Positions 26,114 through 34,646 of a DNA stretch of 64,000 bases are shown piece after piece. Source of the DNA: Chryseobacterium indologenes (GTDB taxonomy: Bacteria; Bacteroidota; Bacteroidia; Flavobacteriales; Weeksellaceae); the NCBI RefSeq assembly GCF_002025665.1, contig NZ_CP018786.1, forward strand, positions 4,774,001 to 4,838,000. The letters are read 5' to 3'. The translations under genes were made by a program, and so were the position numbers. Position 1 is the first letter of the stretch, and each line of letters begins with the position of its first letter. The notes beneath the pieces are model-generated. The model had not been told where the DNA came from. It made no database searches and worked only from the letters and a program-made list of their open reading frames with translations.

Positions 26114-27601
26114 ATGGATTCTAAAAAATTAACGTTAAGTAGCGGCGCACCTTATTTTGAACATCAGGATTCACAGACGGTAGGACCAAGAGGCCCGGTA
26201 TTGCTGCAGGACTTTATTCTTCAGGAAAATCTTGCACATTTCGTTAGGGAAAGGATTCCTGAAAGGATTGTGCACGCCAAAGGAAGCGGAGCTTACGGAA
26301 CTTTCACCGTAACGCATGATATCAGCCAGTACACAAAAGCAAAACTGTTTTCAAAAGTAGGAAACTCATGCAGAATGTTTGCCAGATTTTCTACTGTAGG
26401 AGGTGAAAAAGGAAGTGCAGATACGGCAAGAGACCCAAGAGGATTTGCATTAAAATTTTATACTGAAGACGGAAACTGGGATCTTGTAGGAAATAATACT
26501 CCCGTATTCTTTATTAAGGATGCAAAAAAATTCCCGGATTTTATTCATACTCAGAAAAGAGTACCAAAAACCAATTTAAAAAGTGCCACCATGATGTGGG
26601 ATTTCTGGAGTTTAAACCCGGAATCACTTCATCAGGTTCTTATATTGATGTCAGACAGAGGAACTCCACATGGTTACAGACATATGCATGGTTTCGGATC
26701 TCATACTTTCTCAATGATTAATGATAAAAACGAAAGAGTATGGGTAAAATTCCATTTTAAAACAAAACAAGGCGTAAAAAACTTCACGGATGAAGAAGCA
26801 GTAAAAATGGCCGGAGAAAACCCGGACTTTGCGCAGGAAGATCTTTGCAACGCTATTGAAAATGGAGATTTCCCGAAATGGACCTTATTTATACAGGTAA
26901 TGACTGAGGAACAGGCAAAAGATTTCAGATGGAATCCGTTTGATGTGACTAAAGTATGGTTCCATGATGATTTCCCATTGATTGAGGTAGGAGAAATGGA
27001 GCTGAACGAAGTTCCTGTTAATTATTTCGCCCATGTGGAACAATCTACTTTTTCACCCAGTAACCTGATTAACGGAATTAGCTTCTCTCCGGACAAAATG
27101 CTTCAGGGAAGATTATTCTCATATCCTGATGCTCACCGTTACAGAGTAGGGGTAAACTCTCATCAACTGGAAGTGAACAGATGTCCATTTGAAGTCAACA
27201 ATTATCAAAGAGATGGTTATATGGCAGATTCAAGCCAGTATCAGGACAAACCTAATTATCACCCAAACAGTTTTGATGACATCAAAGCAGATTCATCTTA
27301 TAAAAACTATGAATATGAGTTAGACAGCGCTCATGTTGCCACCTACAACAGAAATGACAACGACAGTGATCACTATACTCAACCTGGACTTTTGTATTCA
27401 AAAGCAATGAATGCAGAAGACAGAGATCATTTGATCAAAAATATTGTAGGCAGTATGAATGGTATTACCGGGCCTAAAAAAGATGAGATTATCAACAGAC
27501 AACTATGTCACTTTTTCCGTGCTAATATTGAACTTGGCATGAAAGTGGCTTCTCAGCTAAATGTCAATATTGATGCAAATATGATGAATCATTCCAAATA
27601 A
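26114..27601 (+). CDS. katA: Monofunctional haem catalase (clade 3-like)
   Basis: A 495-residue small-subunit catalase converting H2O2 to water and oxygen. Active-site His54 is in RIVHAKGSGA, the distal asparagine is in GNNTPVFF (about 127), and the haem-ligand tyrosine is Y337 in FSYPDAHRYRVG. I chose ATG 26114 (MDSKKLTLSSG...) because catalases normally begin just before this block; an in-frame TTG at 26069 would add 15 residues with no homology. The gene is divergent from oxyR, so peroxide induction is expected. A strong AT-rich terminator follows. Confidence 0.95.
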   Translation: MDSKKLTLSSGAPYFEHQDSQTVGPRGPVLLQDFILQENLAHFVRERIPERIVHAKGSGAYGTFTVTHDISQYTKAKLFSKVGNSCRMFARFSTVGGEKGSADTARDPRGFALKFYTEDGNWDLVGNNTPVFFIKDAKKFPDFIHTQKRVPKTNLKSATMMWDFWSLNPESLHQVLILMSDRGTPHGYRHMHGFGSHTFSMINDKNERVWVKFHFKTKQGVKNFTDEEAVKMAGENPDFAQEDLCNAIENGDFPKWTLFIQVMTEEQAKDFRWNPFDVTKVWFHDDFPLIEVGEMELNEVPVNYFAHVEQSTFSPSNLINGISFSPDKMLQGRLFSYPDAHRYRVGVNSHQLEVNRCPFEVNNYQRDGYMADSSQYQDKPNYHPNSFDDIKADSSYKNYEYELDSAHVATYNRNDNDSDHYTQPGLLYSKAMNAEDRDHLIKNIVGSMNGITGPKKDEIINRQLCHFFRANIELGMKVASQLNVNIDANMMNHSK

Positions 27602-27620
27602 TTATTTGGAAGGATAAATT

Positions 27621-27660
27621 AAAAAAAAGGAAAAAAAAATAATATTTTTTCCTTTTTTTT
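27621..27660. terminator. AT-only terminator after catalase
   Basis: A perfect 16-bp stem AAAAAAAAGGAAAAAA with TTTTTTCCTTTTTTTT and an 8-nt loop. It is unusually GC-poor but has a long U-tract. Confidence 0.7.
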
Positions 27661-27706
27661 GTAAAAAATTCATAATTTGCAAAGGATGATATTTTAAAGT
27701 GGAAAA

Positions 27707-28474
27707 ATGAGTTACGAGAACATATTATTAAAAAAAGAAGATAAATTATCTATTATTACCATAAACAGACCTGAGAGTTTAAATGCTTTAAATGCTAAAA
27801 CAATTCAGGAAATCAGTACCGCAATGGATGAGCTTAACGCTGACACTTCATGTAGAGTAATTATCCTTACAGGAAGTGGAGAAAAATCTTTTGTAGCGGG
27901 AGCTGACATCAAGGAATTCAGTGATTTCGGACAGGAAAGAGCTGAAGAACTTGCAAGAAACGGACAAAATACATTGTTCAACAAAATTGAAAATATGTCT
28001 AAACCTGTCATTGCAGCCGTAAACGGTTTTGCATTAGGAGGAGGTTTAGAGCTTGCCATGGCATGCCACATCAGATACGCTTCGGAAAACGCCAGATTAG
28101 GGCTTCCTGAAGTAACTCTTGGATTAATCCCAGGATACGGAGGAACTCAGAGGCTTCCAAAGCTTGTAGGAAAAGGTATTGCCAATGAAATGATCTTCTC
28201 TGCCAAAATGATCCCAGCTCAAAAAGCAAAAGAGATCGGATTGGTTAATGAAGTATACCCTATTGAAGAATTATTAACCAAAACGAAAGAATTAGCAAAC
28301 ACGATTGCCTACAATTCACCAATGGCAATATCGAAGGCTATAAATGCCGTGAATTTATCTGATACGGAGAAAGGTTTTGAAACTGAAATCAAATATTTCG
28401 GAGAACTTTTTGAAATGGAAGATAAGAAAGAAGGAGTTACTGCGTTTCTAGAGAAGAGAAAGCCTAACTTCTAA
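27707..28474 (+). CDS. Enoyl-CoA hydratase/isomerase family protein
   Basis: A 255-residue crotonase-fold enzyme. The oxyanion-hole segments SFVAGADIKEF and NGFALGGGLELAMACH are present, and the catalytic glutamate of the hydratase reaction is in GLPEVTLGLIPGYGGTQRL (GGTQRLP is the family signature). The likely role is hydration of trans-2-enoyl-CoA in beta-oxidation or amino-acid breakdown, or crotonyl-CoA hydration. It begins a short plus-strand series with the deaminase, xerD and Nudix genes, after 54 bp. No other beta-oxidation gene lies nearby. Confidence 0.88.
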   Translation: MSYENILLKKEDKLSIITINRPESLNALNAKTIQEISTAMDELNADTSCRVIILTGSGEKSFVAGADIKEFSDFGQERAEELARNGQNTLFNKIENMSKPVIAAVNGFALGGGLELAMACHIRYASENARLGLPEVTLGLIPGYGGTQRLPKLVGKGIANEMIFSAKMIPAQKAKEIGLVNEVYPIEELLTKTKELANTIAYNSPMAISKAINAVNLSDTEKGFETEIKYFGELFEMEDKKEGVTAFLEKRKPNF

Positions 28475-28528
28475 ATCTTTCTAAAAGATTTTAATCCAAA
28501 TTATTTCGAAAAAAAACAATGCTGCGGT

Positions 28529-28951
28529 ATGAATAAGTTTGATAAAGCTTATCTAAAAATGGCTCAGGAATGGGCAAAACTCTCCTACTGTAAGAGAAAA
28601 CAGGTGGGAGCTCTTATCGTAAAAGATAGGATGATTATTTCAGATGGTTACAACGGGACTCCTTCGGGATTCGAAAACTGCTGTGAAGATGGAGAAGGAA
28701 AAACACACTGGTACGTATTGCATGCGGAAGCCAACGCTATATTAAAGCTGGCTGCCTCTACCCAATCTGCAAAAGGAGCAACGTTATATTTAACGCTGTC
28801 TCCCTGTAAAGAATGCAGCAAGCTGATTCTGCAGGCTGGGATTACGAGACTGGTGTACATTAATGAGTATTCGGATGACGATGGAATATCGTTCCTGAGA
28901 AACCATAACATTGAAATAGAACAAATATCGGACTGTGAACTAAAAAAATAA
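28529..28951 (+). CDS. Cytidine/deoxycytidylate deaminase family protein (dCMP deaminase-like)
   Basis: A 140-residue zinc hydrolase. HAEANAIL provides a zinc ligand (His) and the catalytic glutamate; PCKECSKL supplies the two cysteine ligands. The N-terminal region CKRKQVGALIVKDRMIISDGYNGTPSGFENCCEDG is the dCMP deaminase / ComE protein 2 version of the fold, with extra cysteine and histidine residues that could bind a second zinc. It converts dCMP to dUMP for thymidylate supply. It lies 6 bp upstream of xerD and is probably cotranscribed. Confidence 0.87.
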   Translation: MNKFDKAYLKMAQEWAKLSYCKRKQVGALIVKDRMIISDGYNGTPSGFENCCEDGEGKTHWYVLHAEANAILKLAASTQSAKGATLYLTLSPCKECSKLILQAGITRLVYINEYSDDDGISFLRNHNIEIEQISDCELKK

Positions 28952-28957
28952 GCACAA

Positions 28958-29872
28958 ATGACTTGGGATGAAAAGATCAAAGATTTTGAAATATTTCTTC
29001 GTTTCGAAAGAAATTTTTCAGAAAACACGCTCGACGCTTACGTTCGGGACATTAAGAAATTAAAAGATTACGCAGAAGAGGATCTGGAAAACGTCGGTCC
29101 AGACTCCATCGGTTACGAAAACCTGCAGGAATACATTTTCAATCTTTCCAAACAGAAATTCAGTGAGAGATCACAAGCAAGATGGATATCTTCCATTAAA
29201 GCTTTCTTCAAATTTCTGCTTGAGGATGAATATCGTGAAGACAATCCTGCGGCGTTACTTGAAGGCCCTAAACTGGGATTATATCTACCTGATACTTTAA
29301 GCCTGCCTGATATCAACAAAATTATAGCTGCTATTGAAGTCAATACAGATCTAGGAAAAAGAAACCACTGCATCATAGAGGTACTATATGGATGCGGACT
29401 TCGTGTTTCTGAACTGATCGATCTGAAGATTTCCAATATCAACTTCAAAGAACAGTACATCAAGGTACACGGAAAAGGAAATAAAACCCGTTTTGTTCCT
29501 TTAGCCGACTATACCGCTGATTTACTTGAAAGTTATATCAAAGAGGTACGTTCTAAAGGAAAAGTCAATAAGAAATATGAAGATACTCTGTTTTTAAACA
29601 GCCGAGGGACATCTATGTCCAGAGTAATCGTATTTCTTATTATCAAAGAACTTACAGATAAAGCAGGGGTTAACAAAAAAATATCTCCACACACATTCAG
29701 ACATTCATTTGCGACCCATTTATTACAGAATGGAGCAGATTTGCGTTATATTCAGGAAATGTTGGGACATTCCAGTATTACAACAACTGAAATCTATACG
29801 CATCTGAAAACAGAAGAATTAAGGGATGTTATTTTGAGTTATCACCCGAGAAATATTAATATTGCTCAATGA
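28958..29872 (+). CDS. xerD: Site-specific tyrosine recombinase XerD
   Basis: A 304-residue tyrosine recombinase resolving chromosome dimers at dif. Catalytic residues are all present: R149 (GCGLRVSEL), K173, H245 and R248 (HTFRHSFATHLL), H271 (LGHSSI) and nucleophile Y280 (TTEIYTH). The N-terminal SAM-like DNA-binding domain covers about 1-105. Length and full catalytic set fit the housekeeping Xer protein rather than a mobile-element integrase; neighbours are metabolic genes and no att-like repeats flank it. The 3' end overlaps the Nudix gene by 4 nt (ATGA). Confidence 0.92.
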   Translation: MTWDEKIKDFEIFLRFERNFSENTLDAYVRDIKKLKDYAEEDLENVGPDSIGYENLQEYIFNLSKQKFSERSQARWISSIKAFFKFLLEDEYREDNPAALLEGPKLGLYLPDTLSLPDINKIIAAIEVNTDLGKRNHCIIEVLYGCGLRVSELIDLKISNINFKEQYIKVHGKGNKTRFVPLADYTADLLESYIKEVRSKGKVNKKYEDTLFLNSRGTSMSRVIVFLIIKELTDKAGVNKKISPHTFRHSFATHLLQNGADLRYIQEMLGHSSITTTEIYTHLKTEELRDVILSYHPRNINIAQ

Positions 29873-30381
29873 AACTATTGAAATATTGCCCAAGCTGTGG
29901 CAAGGAGTCCTTACACTGGGATGGTGAAAAAAAATGGAGCTGCCCGGAATGTGGTTTTACTTTGTATAATAATGTGGCAGGTGCTGTAGCGGTTGTCATC
30001 AGATGTGGAGACGAAATTTATCTTACCAGAAGAAACAGAGATCCTAAAAAAGGGAAACTCGATCTTGCAGGAGGATTTGTTGATCCTAAAGAAAGTGCAG
30101 AGGAAACCTGTAAAAGAGAACTTTTTGAAGAACTTCAGCTTGATATCAATATTTCTAACCTGAAATACCTTACCAGTCTTCCCAACATCTATCAATACAA
30201 GGAAGTTGATTACAATACGATCGATCTCTTTTATGAATACAATGTTTCGGAAAAGTTTGAGGTAAATCTTGAGCTCTCTGAAATTTCGGAAGCAGTCTGG
30301 ATTCCTTTACAGGATCTGGATCTTGAAGATCTTGCTTTTGATTCTCAGAAGAGATTTTTTGAGAGCTTTTTAAAGAAATAA
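29869..30381 (+). CDS. Nudix hydrolase with N-terminal zinc ribbon
   Basis: A 170-residue protein. An N-terminal zinc ribbon has CPSC (7-10) and a second CPEC about 15 residues on. The Nudix box reads GGFVDPKESAEETCKREL followed by FEEL, with all metal-binding glutamates but Q in the position of the final glycine. It should hydrolyse a nucleoside diphosphate linked to another group; the ribbon-plus-Nudix layout resembles NudC-like NADH or capped-RNA hydrolases, but the rest of NudC is missing. It overlaps xerD by 4 nt and is the last gene before a strong terminator. Confidence 0.82.
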   Translation: MKLLKYCPSCGKESLHWDGEKKWSCPECGFTLYNNVAGAVAVVIRCGDEIYLTRRNRDPKKGKLDLAGGFVDPKESAEETCKRELFEELQLDINISNLKYLTSLPNIYQYKEVDYNTIDLFYEYNVSEKFEVNLELSEISEAVWIPLQDLDLEDLAFDSQKRFFESFLKK

Positions 30382-30396
30382 TTTTTGTAATATATG

Positions 30397-30468
30397 CTCC
30401 CGTAGATTTTAGAGACCGGACAGATATTTGTTTTAAACAATCTGCTCAGTTTGTAAAATCTGCGGGAG
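30397..30468 (+). terminator. Nested-hairpin terminator after the Nudix gene
   Basis: A 15-bp outer stem (CTCCCGTAGATTTTA with TAAAATCTGCGGGAG, one G-T wobble) enclosing a 42-nt loop that itself holds a hairpin (CAGAT..TTGTTT with AAACAATCTG, 30421-30444), followed by TTTTTT. It is unusually elaborate for a simple terminator. Confidence 0.65.
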
Positions 30469-30484
30469 TTTTTTATGGTAGAAA

Positions 30485-30943
30485 TTAATAGGTTTTAGAC
30501 TTCAGCATTTCTTCAAAATACTGAATCAGCAATGCTCTTTCTGCTTCTGAAAGATTAGCCTCTTTATGGTACACAATATAGCCAGGCATCGGCATTGTCT
30601 TGTTCTGAATGGTCTGAATAGATTTAGTAAGCATATTCTCCTTCAGATCCTTATTATAAGTTTGCCAGGCAGAAAAATTAAGATGTTCCCTGCCTTCATT
30701 CACATGGCTTTTTACAGACCAGGAAACGGGCGCAATAAAAGCATATTTCGGGTAGACTGTTTCATTGGAATGACAGTCGTAACAAGCATTTTTAAGCAGT
30801 GTTCTGATCTTTTCCGGTGATTTCCTTGCATCAACAAAGTTTACCTTCGTATCCACAGGCTGATTGGTTCTATCGATAGGAAAGAACTGAATCAGGGCAA
30901 ATGCCACCAATGTCCAGAATATTATTTTCTTAGCAATCTTCAT
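30485..30943 (-). CDS. Haem-binding domain (c-type CxxCH) protein
   Basis: A 152-residue membrane-anchored or secreted protein. One hydrophobic N-terminal helix (IIFWTLVAFALIQFF) is followed by a single haem-attachment motif CYDCH, then SNETVYP. A conserved TMPMPGY segment supplies a possible axial methionine. This matches the small Bacteroidota haem-binding domain family (Pfam Haem_bd). It would be attached to the periplasmic face of the inner membrane and handle electron transfer or haem sensing. It is 4 bp downstream of the Ig-like lipoprotein gene and so in its operon. Confidence 0.8.
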   Translation of the reverse strand: MKIAKKIIFWTLVAFALIQFFPIDRTNQPVDTKVNFVDARKSPEKIRTLLKNACYDCHSNETVYPKYAFIAPVSWSVKSHVNEGREHLNFSAWQTYNKDLKENMLTKSIQTIQNKTMPMPGYIVYHKEANLSEAERALLIQYFEEMLKSKTY

Positions 30944-30947
30944 CAGC

Positions 30948-32729
30948 TTACTTTACTGGCGTTAAAACAGCATTTTGAGACTTCAATTCTTTTTTAGCTT
31001 CCTGTTTCACTTCAGTAGGAGCAGGTGGTGTTTCCACTGCAGGAGCTGCTACAGCGGGTGTAGCTCCTTTAGGATTATCAAGTGTTTTAGTATCCTTCAG
31101 ATCCCATTCTTCTCTTGTTTCCCACAGACCTCTAATGATCACTTTTTTATAGAAAATATAAGCATCTTCAGCAAAAACATCATTCGCAAAATCTGCTTCA
31201 TCCCAATATTTATTCCCGTTATTATCCACCAGAATTCTCACAACATATTCTCCAGGTTTCAGGATATCAAATTTTATTTTATCTCCTTTTATATACCTCT
31301 GATAGGCTATTTTGTCTGAAGAATCCAGCAGCTGAATCCAATAATTTGTCGTAGGTGCATTAGAAATGGAGAATTCAACGCTTCCAAACTGGTCTATTTT
31401 GTCAACATCAAAATCGAAACGCTTAGACTGAGTATTTTTTGCATAGAATGAGGATACGGTTTCCTTAGGAACAGTAAGCTCATAACTTTTTCCCATCACA
31501 AAATCTGACTGTACCTGAATCTGATAAGGATTTGTTTCTGAAATTTTAGCAGTAAACGGTAACGTTGTTAAACTGTCTCCTTTTACTCTCAATGTCCATT
31601 TTGAAGGATCTATTTTATCAACGATATAATTGGAAGATATCTTAAAATCTGACTTTGGAGCTAATGATTCACCTCCATTATCACTATTGAGATCCATGAC
31701 ATTCTTTTTATTGTATCTGTAAAATAAAGATACACTGTAGGCACTATCTTTTTTCGGACCTTTATTATGAGTGAATATCAGTTTTTCATTGGCATCCTGT
31801 CCTACATTATCTTTTGCCGCATCAAACCAGATTCTTACAGAGTCCGATTTCGGAGTATGGGTTATTTTTACATCTTTCAGCTTCTCATTCAGAGACTGAA
31901 CTTTTACTTCATCAGGATTTCCTTCAAAAGTCATCAGAACACCTCCTGAGATTTCTTTCATTTCTACATACTTTACAGCCTTTTTGGAAGGATATACTTT
32001 TAAGTTTAATCCTGAAATAGATTTCTCAAAATTGATTGGATCTTTCTGGAATCCTACTTTTTCTTTCCCCGGATCATACATAGAATTCCCGTTCTCATCT
32101 TCAAAAGCAATAATTTTATATTTTCCGGGAGTCAGATAGTTTAATTCGTAATATCCATCTTCATCTACCTTAGTGATATAGTAAGGCTTTTTCTTGTAAT
32201 CCATTGTATCCTTTACCTGATACAATCCAACCACAAGTTTATTTTCAGCTGTTGTAGTTCCTGTTTTCTTTTTAGTATCCAGGGCATCTTTTATTTCACC
32301 ACTGATATAAAGATCATCCAATTTATCTCCTGTAGAAAAAGCAAAATTGAAATACCTTAATATATTGGATTCATTATTATCAACAATTGAGTTACCAAAA
32401 TTAAAGTTATAAGTAGTATTAGCCTGAAGAGTATCTGACCATTGAATCAGAACAAATTTGTTGGCAATATTGGAAGGAAGAATCCTCGTTATTCCTTTGA
32501 TAGGAGGTGAAATAATCAGGTTTTTATTGATATCTTTCAACGTCACATATTCATCAAAATCCAGACGGAGCTGGTGAATATCTCTTTTGACATTAATCCT
32601 TGTAGTATCAATGTTTGAACTTAAAAACTTTGGTGCCAGAGTATCTTTAGGCCCTCCAACAGGAGATCCTACTCTTGCACATGAATGTACAAGAAAACAG
32701 ATAACGAATAATAAAAGAAACCTTTTCAT
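30948..32729 (-). CDS. Ig-like domain lipoprotein
   Basis: A long surface or periplasmic lipoprotein. I start it at 32729 (MKRFLLLFVICFLVHSCARV): this gives a lipobox with lipidated cysteine in LVHSC, whereas the upstream ATG at 32765 would bury it behind 12 residues and overlap the serine hydrolase gene. An SbsA-type Ig-like domain lies at about 35-125, followed by repeated beta-sandwich segments and a low-complexity Ala/Pro/Glu/Lys-rich tail. The function is unknown. Such proteins are common in gliding or surface-modifying Bacteroidota. It is followed by the haem-binding gene in the same operon. Confidence 0.75.
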   Translation of the reverse strand: MKRFLLLFVICFLVHSCARVGSPVGGPKDTLAPKFLSSNIDTTRINVKRDIHQLRLDFDEYVTLKDINKNLIISPPIKGITRILPSNIANKFVLIQWSDTLQANTTYNFNFGNSIVDNNESNILRYFNFAFSTGDKLDDLYISGEIKDALDTKKKTGTTTAENKLVVGLYQVKDTMDYKKKPYYITKVDEDGYYELNYLTPGKYKIIAFEDENGNSMYDPGKEKVGFQKDPINFEKSISGLNLKVYPSKKAVKYVEMKEISGGVLMTFEGNPDEVKVQSLNEKLKDVKITHTPKSDSVRIWFDAAKDNVGQDANEKLIFTHNKGPKKDSAYSVSLFYRYNKKNVMDLNSDNGGESLAPKSDFKISSNYIVDKIDPSKWTLRVKGDSLTTLPFTAKISETNPYQIQVQSDFVMGKSYELTVPKETVSSFYAKNTQSKRFDFDVDKIDQFGSVEFSISNAPTTNYWIQLLDSSDKIAYQRYIKGDKIKFDILKPGEYVVRILVDNNGNKYWDEADFANDVFAEDAYIFYKKVIIRGLWETREEWDLKDTKTLDNPKGATPAVAAPAVETPPAPTEVKQEAKKELKSQNAVLTPVK

Positions 32730-32754
32730 GAAAATGTTTAGGCAAAAGTAAACA

Positions 32755-34017
32755 TTATTCTCCAAAAACTTCCTGTCCGGAATTTAAAGTATCTTTATTG
32801 TCATGCATCACTGTATGAAGCTTATCCTTCTGCAAAGGGAAATCCTCGAATAATCCGGATAATGCAAGAGCTGTATATACTTTGTTTGAATATTTGTTTC
32901 CAATAGCTACAATGGTAACCTTAGATTTTAAAAGATGGGCAAATACTGAGTTGGTACCATGCCACCATCCATTGTGATAAGTAAGCTTTTCACCGTTATC
33001 AAATATTTTCATTCTGAATCCTAGGCCATAATTATTCATTCCTGCTTTTTCATTGCTGTAAGGAGTGAATACCATCTGCATCAGTTCAGGCTTCAGGAAA
33101 TTTTTCGAAAACATGGCTTTTGAGAAATTGTACAAATCTCTTGGCGTAGTGTACACATTTTTATCTCCATAAATCAGATCAAGCCTGTCTAAAGGATACA
33201 GCTTATTTCCTCCATAATAAAAAGACTGTGCTGCTGTTGGAATATCTTTTTCCTGAAAGATATAGGTATTATTCATTTTCAACGGTGTGAAAACCATTTC
33301 TTTCATCGCCTGAGGAAAAGGAGTTTTGGTCACTTTTTCAATTAATAAAGCCAATAAAGCAAAGTTTGTATTGCAATACATAAATCCTGTATCCGTATCT
33401 CTTGCCAGATCAGGTTTATATTTAATGATCATGTTCAATACATCTTCATTCGTAATAAATGGTTTGGAAAGTTCTGCCGGAGCTGGCTGTATCTTGGTAA
33501 TAAAGTATTCATATTTCGGAAGCCCGCTTCTTTGATCCAATAAAGTCTGAACGGTAACATTCGGATAGGGAAATCCTGGGAAAAACTGAGTAAGGTGATC
33601 CGTAAATTTTATTTTGCCTGCCTCTATCAGTTTCATCATGGCCATTGCCGTTAAAGTTTTCGAAACTGAAGCAACGTGCAAAGGTGTATTTTTATCGATT
33701 GGCATTTGATTTCCTTCTCTTCCGAAACCTCTGTAATTTTCATACAGGATTTCATCACCTTTGGCAACAAGAATCCCACCGCTAAGGTCTCCTCCTTCCC
33801 ATATCTTCTTGTAGTACTGATCGATATAACTTACGGTAGTCTGTCTGTTCAGCAGCTGTCCGTCCCCTTTTGTAAAAATATCACCCAGATCTACATTTCC
33901 ATAGTTGGGCAGATTGGTTGTATTTTCAGCCGAAGCTTCTTTGGCTTCAGACTTTTTTTTACAGGAAAATATCGATAATAAAACAGTTAGGATAAGTACA
34001 AAATTACGCGTCTTCAT
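32755..34017 (-). CDS. Serine hydrolase of the beta-lactamase/penicillin-binding family (lipoprotein)
   Basis: About 420 residues from ATG 34017 (an upstream ATG at 34026 adds MNL). The signal peptide ends in a lipobox LSIFSC, so the enzyme is lipidated. Class C beta-lactamase-fold motifs are complete: SVSK (nucleophile Ser and Lys), a YCN motif for YxN, and HNG in place of KTG (HNGWWHG). The family includes esterases, D-aminopeptidases and transpeptidase-like enzymes; resistance to beta-lactams is not implied. It is upstream of the Ig-like lipoprotein on the same strand, 25 bp away. Confidence 0.85.
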   Translation of the reverse strand: MKTRNFVLILTVLLSIFSCKKKSEAKEASAENTTNLPNYGNVDLGDIFTKGDGQLLNRQTTVSYIDQYYKKIWEGGDLSGGILVAKGDEILYENYRGFGREGNQMPIDKNTPLHVASVSKTLTAMAMMKLIEAGKIKFTDHLTQFFPGFPYPNVTVQTLLDQRSGLPKYEYFITKIQPAPAELSKPFITNEDVLNMIIKYKPDLARDTDTGFMYCNTNFALLALLIEKVTKTPFPQAMKEMVFTPLKMNNTYIFQEKDIPTAAQSFYYGGNKLYPLDRLDLIYGDKNVYTTPRDLYNFSKAMFSKNFLKPELMQMVFTPYSNEKAGMNNYGLGFRMKIFDNGEKLTYHNGWWHGTNSVFAHLLKSKVTIVAIGNKYSNKVYTALALSGLFEDFPLQKDKLHTVMHDNKDTLNSGQEVFGE

Positions 34018-34197
34018 GAGATTCAAAAATGAGCGGCAATTTAATAAAACTCAAAATAAATAATAAATATGAGGTGGATATTATGAATTATTTAACATAA
34101 ATGAATAGAGAATTAAAAATGTGAAAAGGCAAAATTCGGAAAATGAGGAAGTAAAAAGCAGAGAAAATAAATTCTCTTCCTTAGAATCTAAACCTTA

Positions 34198-34554
34198 TCA
34201 AATAGGAGGACCAGCTTGTCCTATTATTCTTCCGCCAAATGTAATAAGACTATATAGATTTAAAATTGCAATATTCAAATCATCCTGGTTACAATAATAA
34301 TTATCAATGGTTCCATATGCTGAATACTCTGAAATATTAAACCCTTCTTCAATGTCGTTATAATAAATTACCCTTCTACCTATTAATCCTACTACCCAAA
34401 AACCTCCTCCTTCTTGTCCATATTCTTCTTCATACCATTTTTCAGGGTAAATTTTGATTAAATCCCAGAAGTTTAAAAGATTTCCATTTAAATCTTTTTC
34501 TGTCGAGTAAATCTTTTCAAAAATTTCTTCAATGGATATTGGTGTCCAGATCAT
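34198..34554 (-). CDS. Orphan hypothetical protein
   Basis: A 118-residue protein I cannot assign. It is acidic and aromatic-rich (WYEEEYGQEGGGFWVVG, then VIYYNDIEEGFNI), with no signal peptide or membrane helix, so it is probably cytoplasmic. The GGGFWVV and YYNDIEEGF segments resemble small immunity-type or SMI1/KNR4-like proteins only loosely. No toxin gene is adjacent. It is flanked by AT-rich gaps of 180 bp and 92 bp, with a terminator on its upstream side, so it is a single-gene unit. It may be an orphan immunity gene; this is speculation. Confidence 0.55.
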   Translation of the reverse strand: MIWTPISIEEIFEKIYSTEKDLNGNLLNFWDLIKIYPEKWYEEEYGQEGGGFWVVGLIGRRVIYYNDIEEGFNISEYSAYGTIDNYYCNQDDLNIAILNLYSLITFGGRIIGQAGPPI

Positions 34555-34590
34555 GATTATATAAAAGTTATTATTCCGAAATTAATAAAA

Positions 34591-34623
34591 AAAGACGAAT
34601 TCACTTTTTGTAAATTCGTCTTT
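34591..34623. terminator. Terminator downstream of the hydroxyacid dehydrogenase gene
   Basis: An 11-bp stem (AAAGACGAATT with AATTCGTCTTT), 11-nt loop, A-run on the left and T-run on the right. It can end the minus-strand gene at 34647. Confidence 0.8.
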
Positions 34624-34646
34624 TTATCTTTTTTATATTGCCTAGC

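Noticed and set aside
28958..29872. Mobile-element integrase
   Set aside because: Housekeeping XerD length and context; no att repeats or cargo.
32730..32765. Longer start of the Ig-like lipoprotein
   Set aside because: It would push the lipobox away from the N-terminus and overlap the serine-hydrolase stop.
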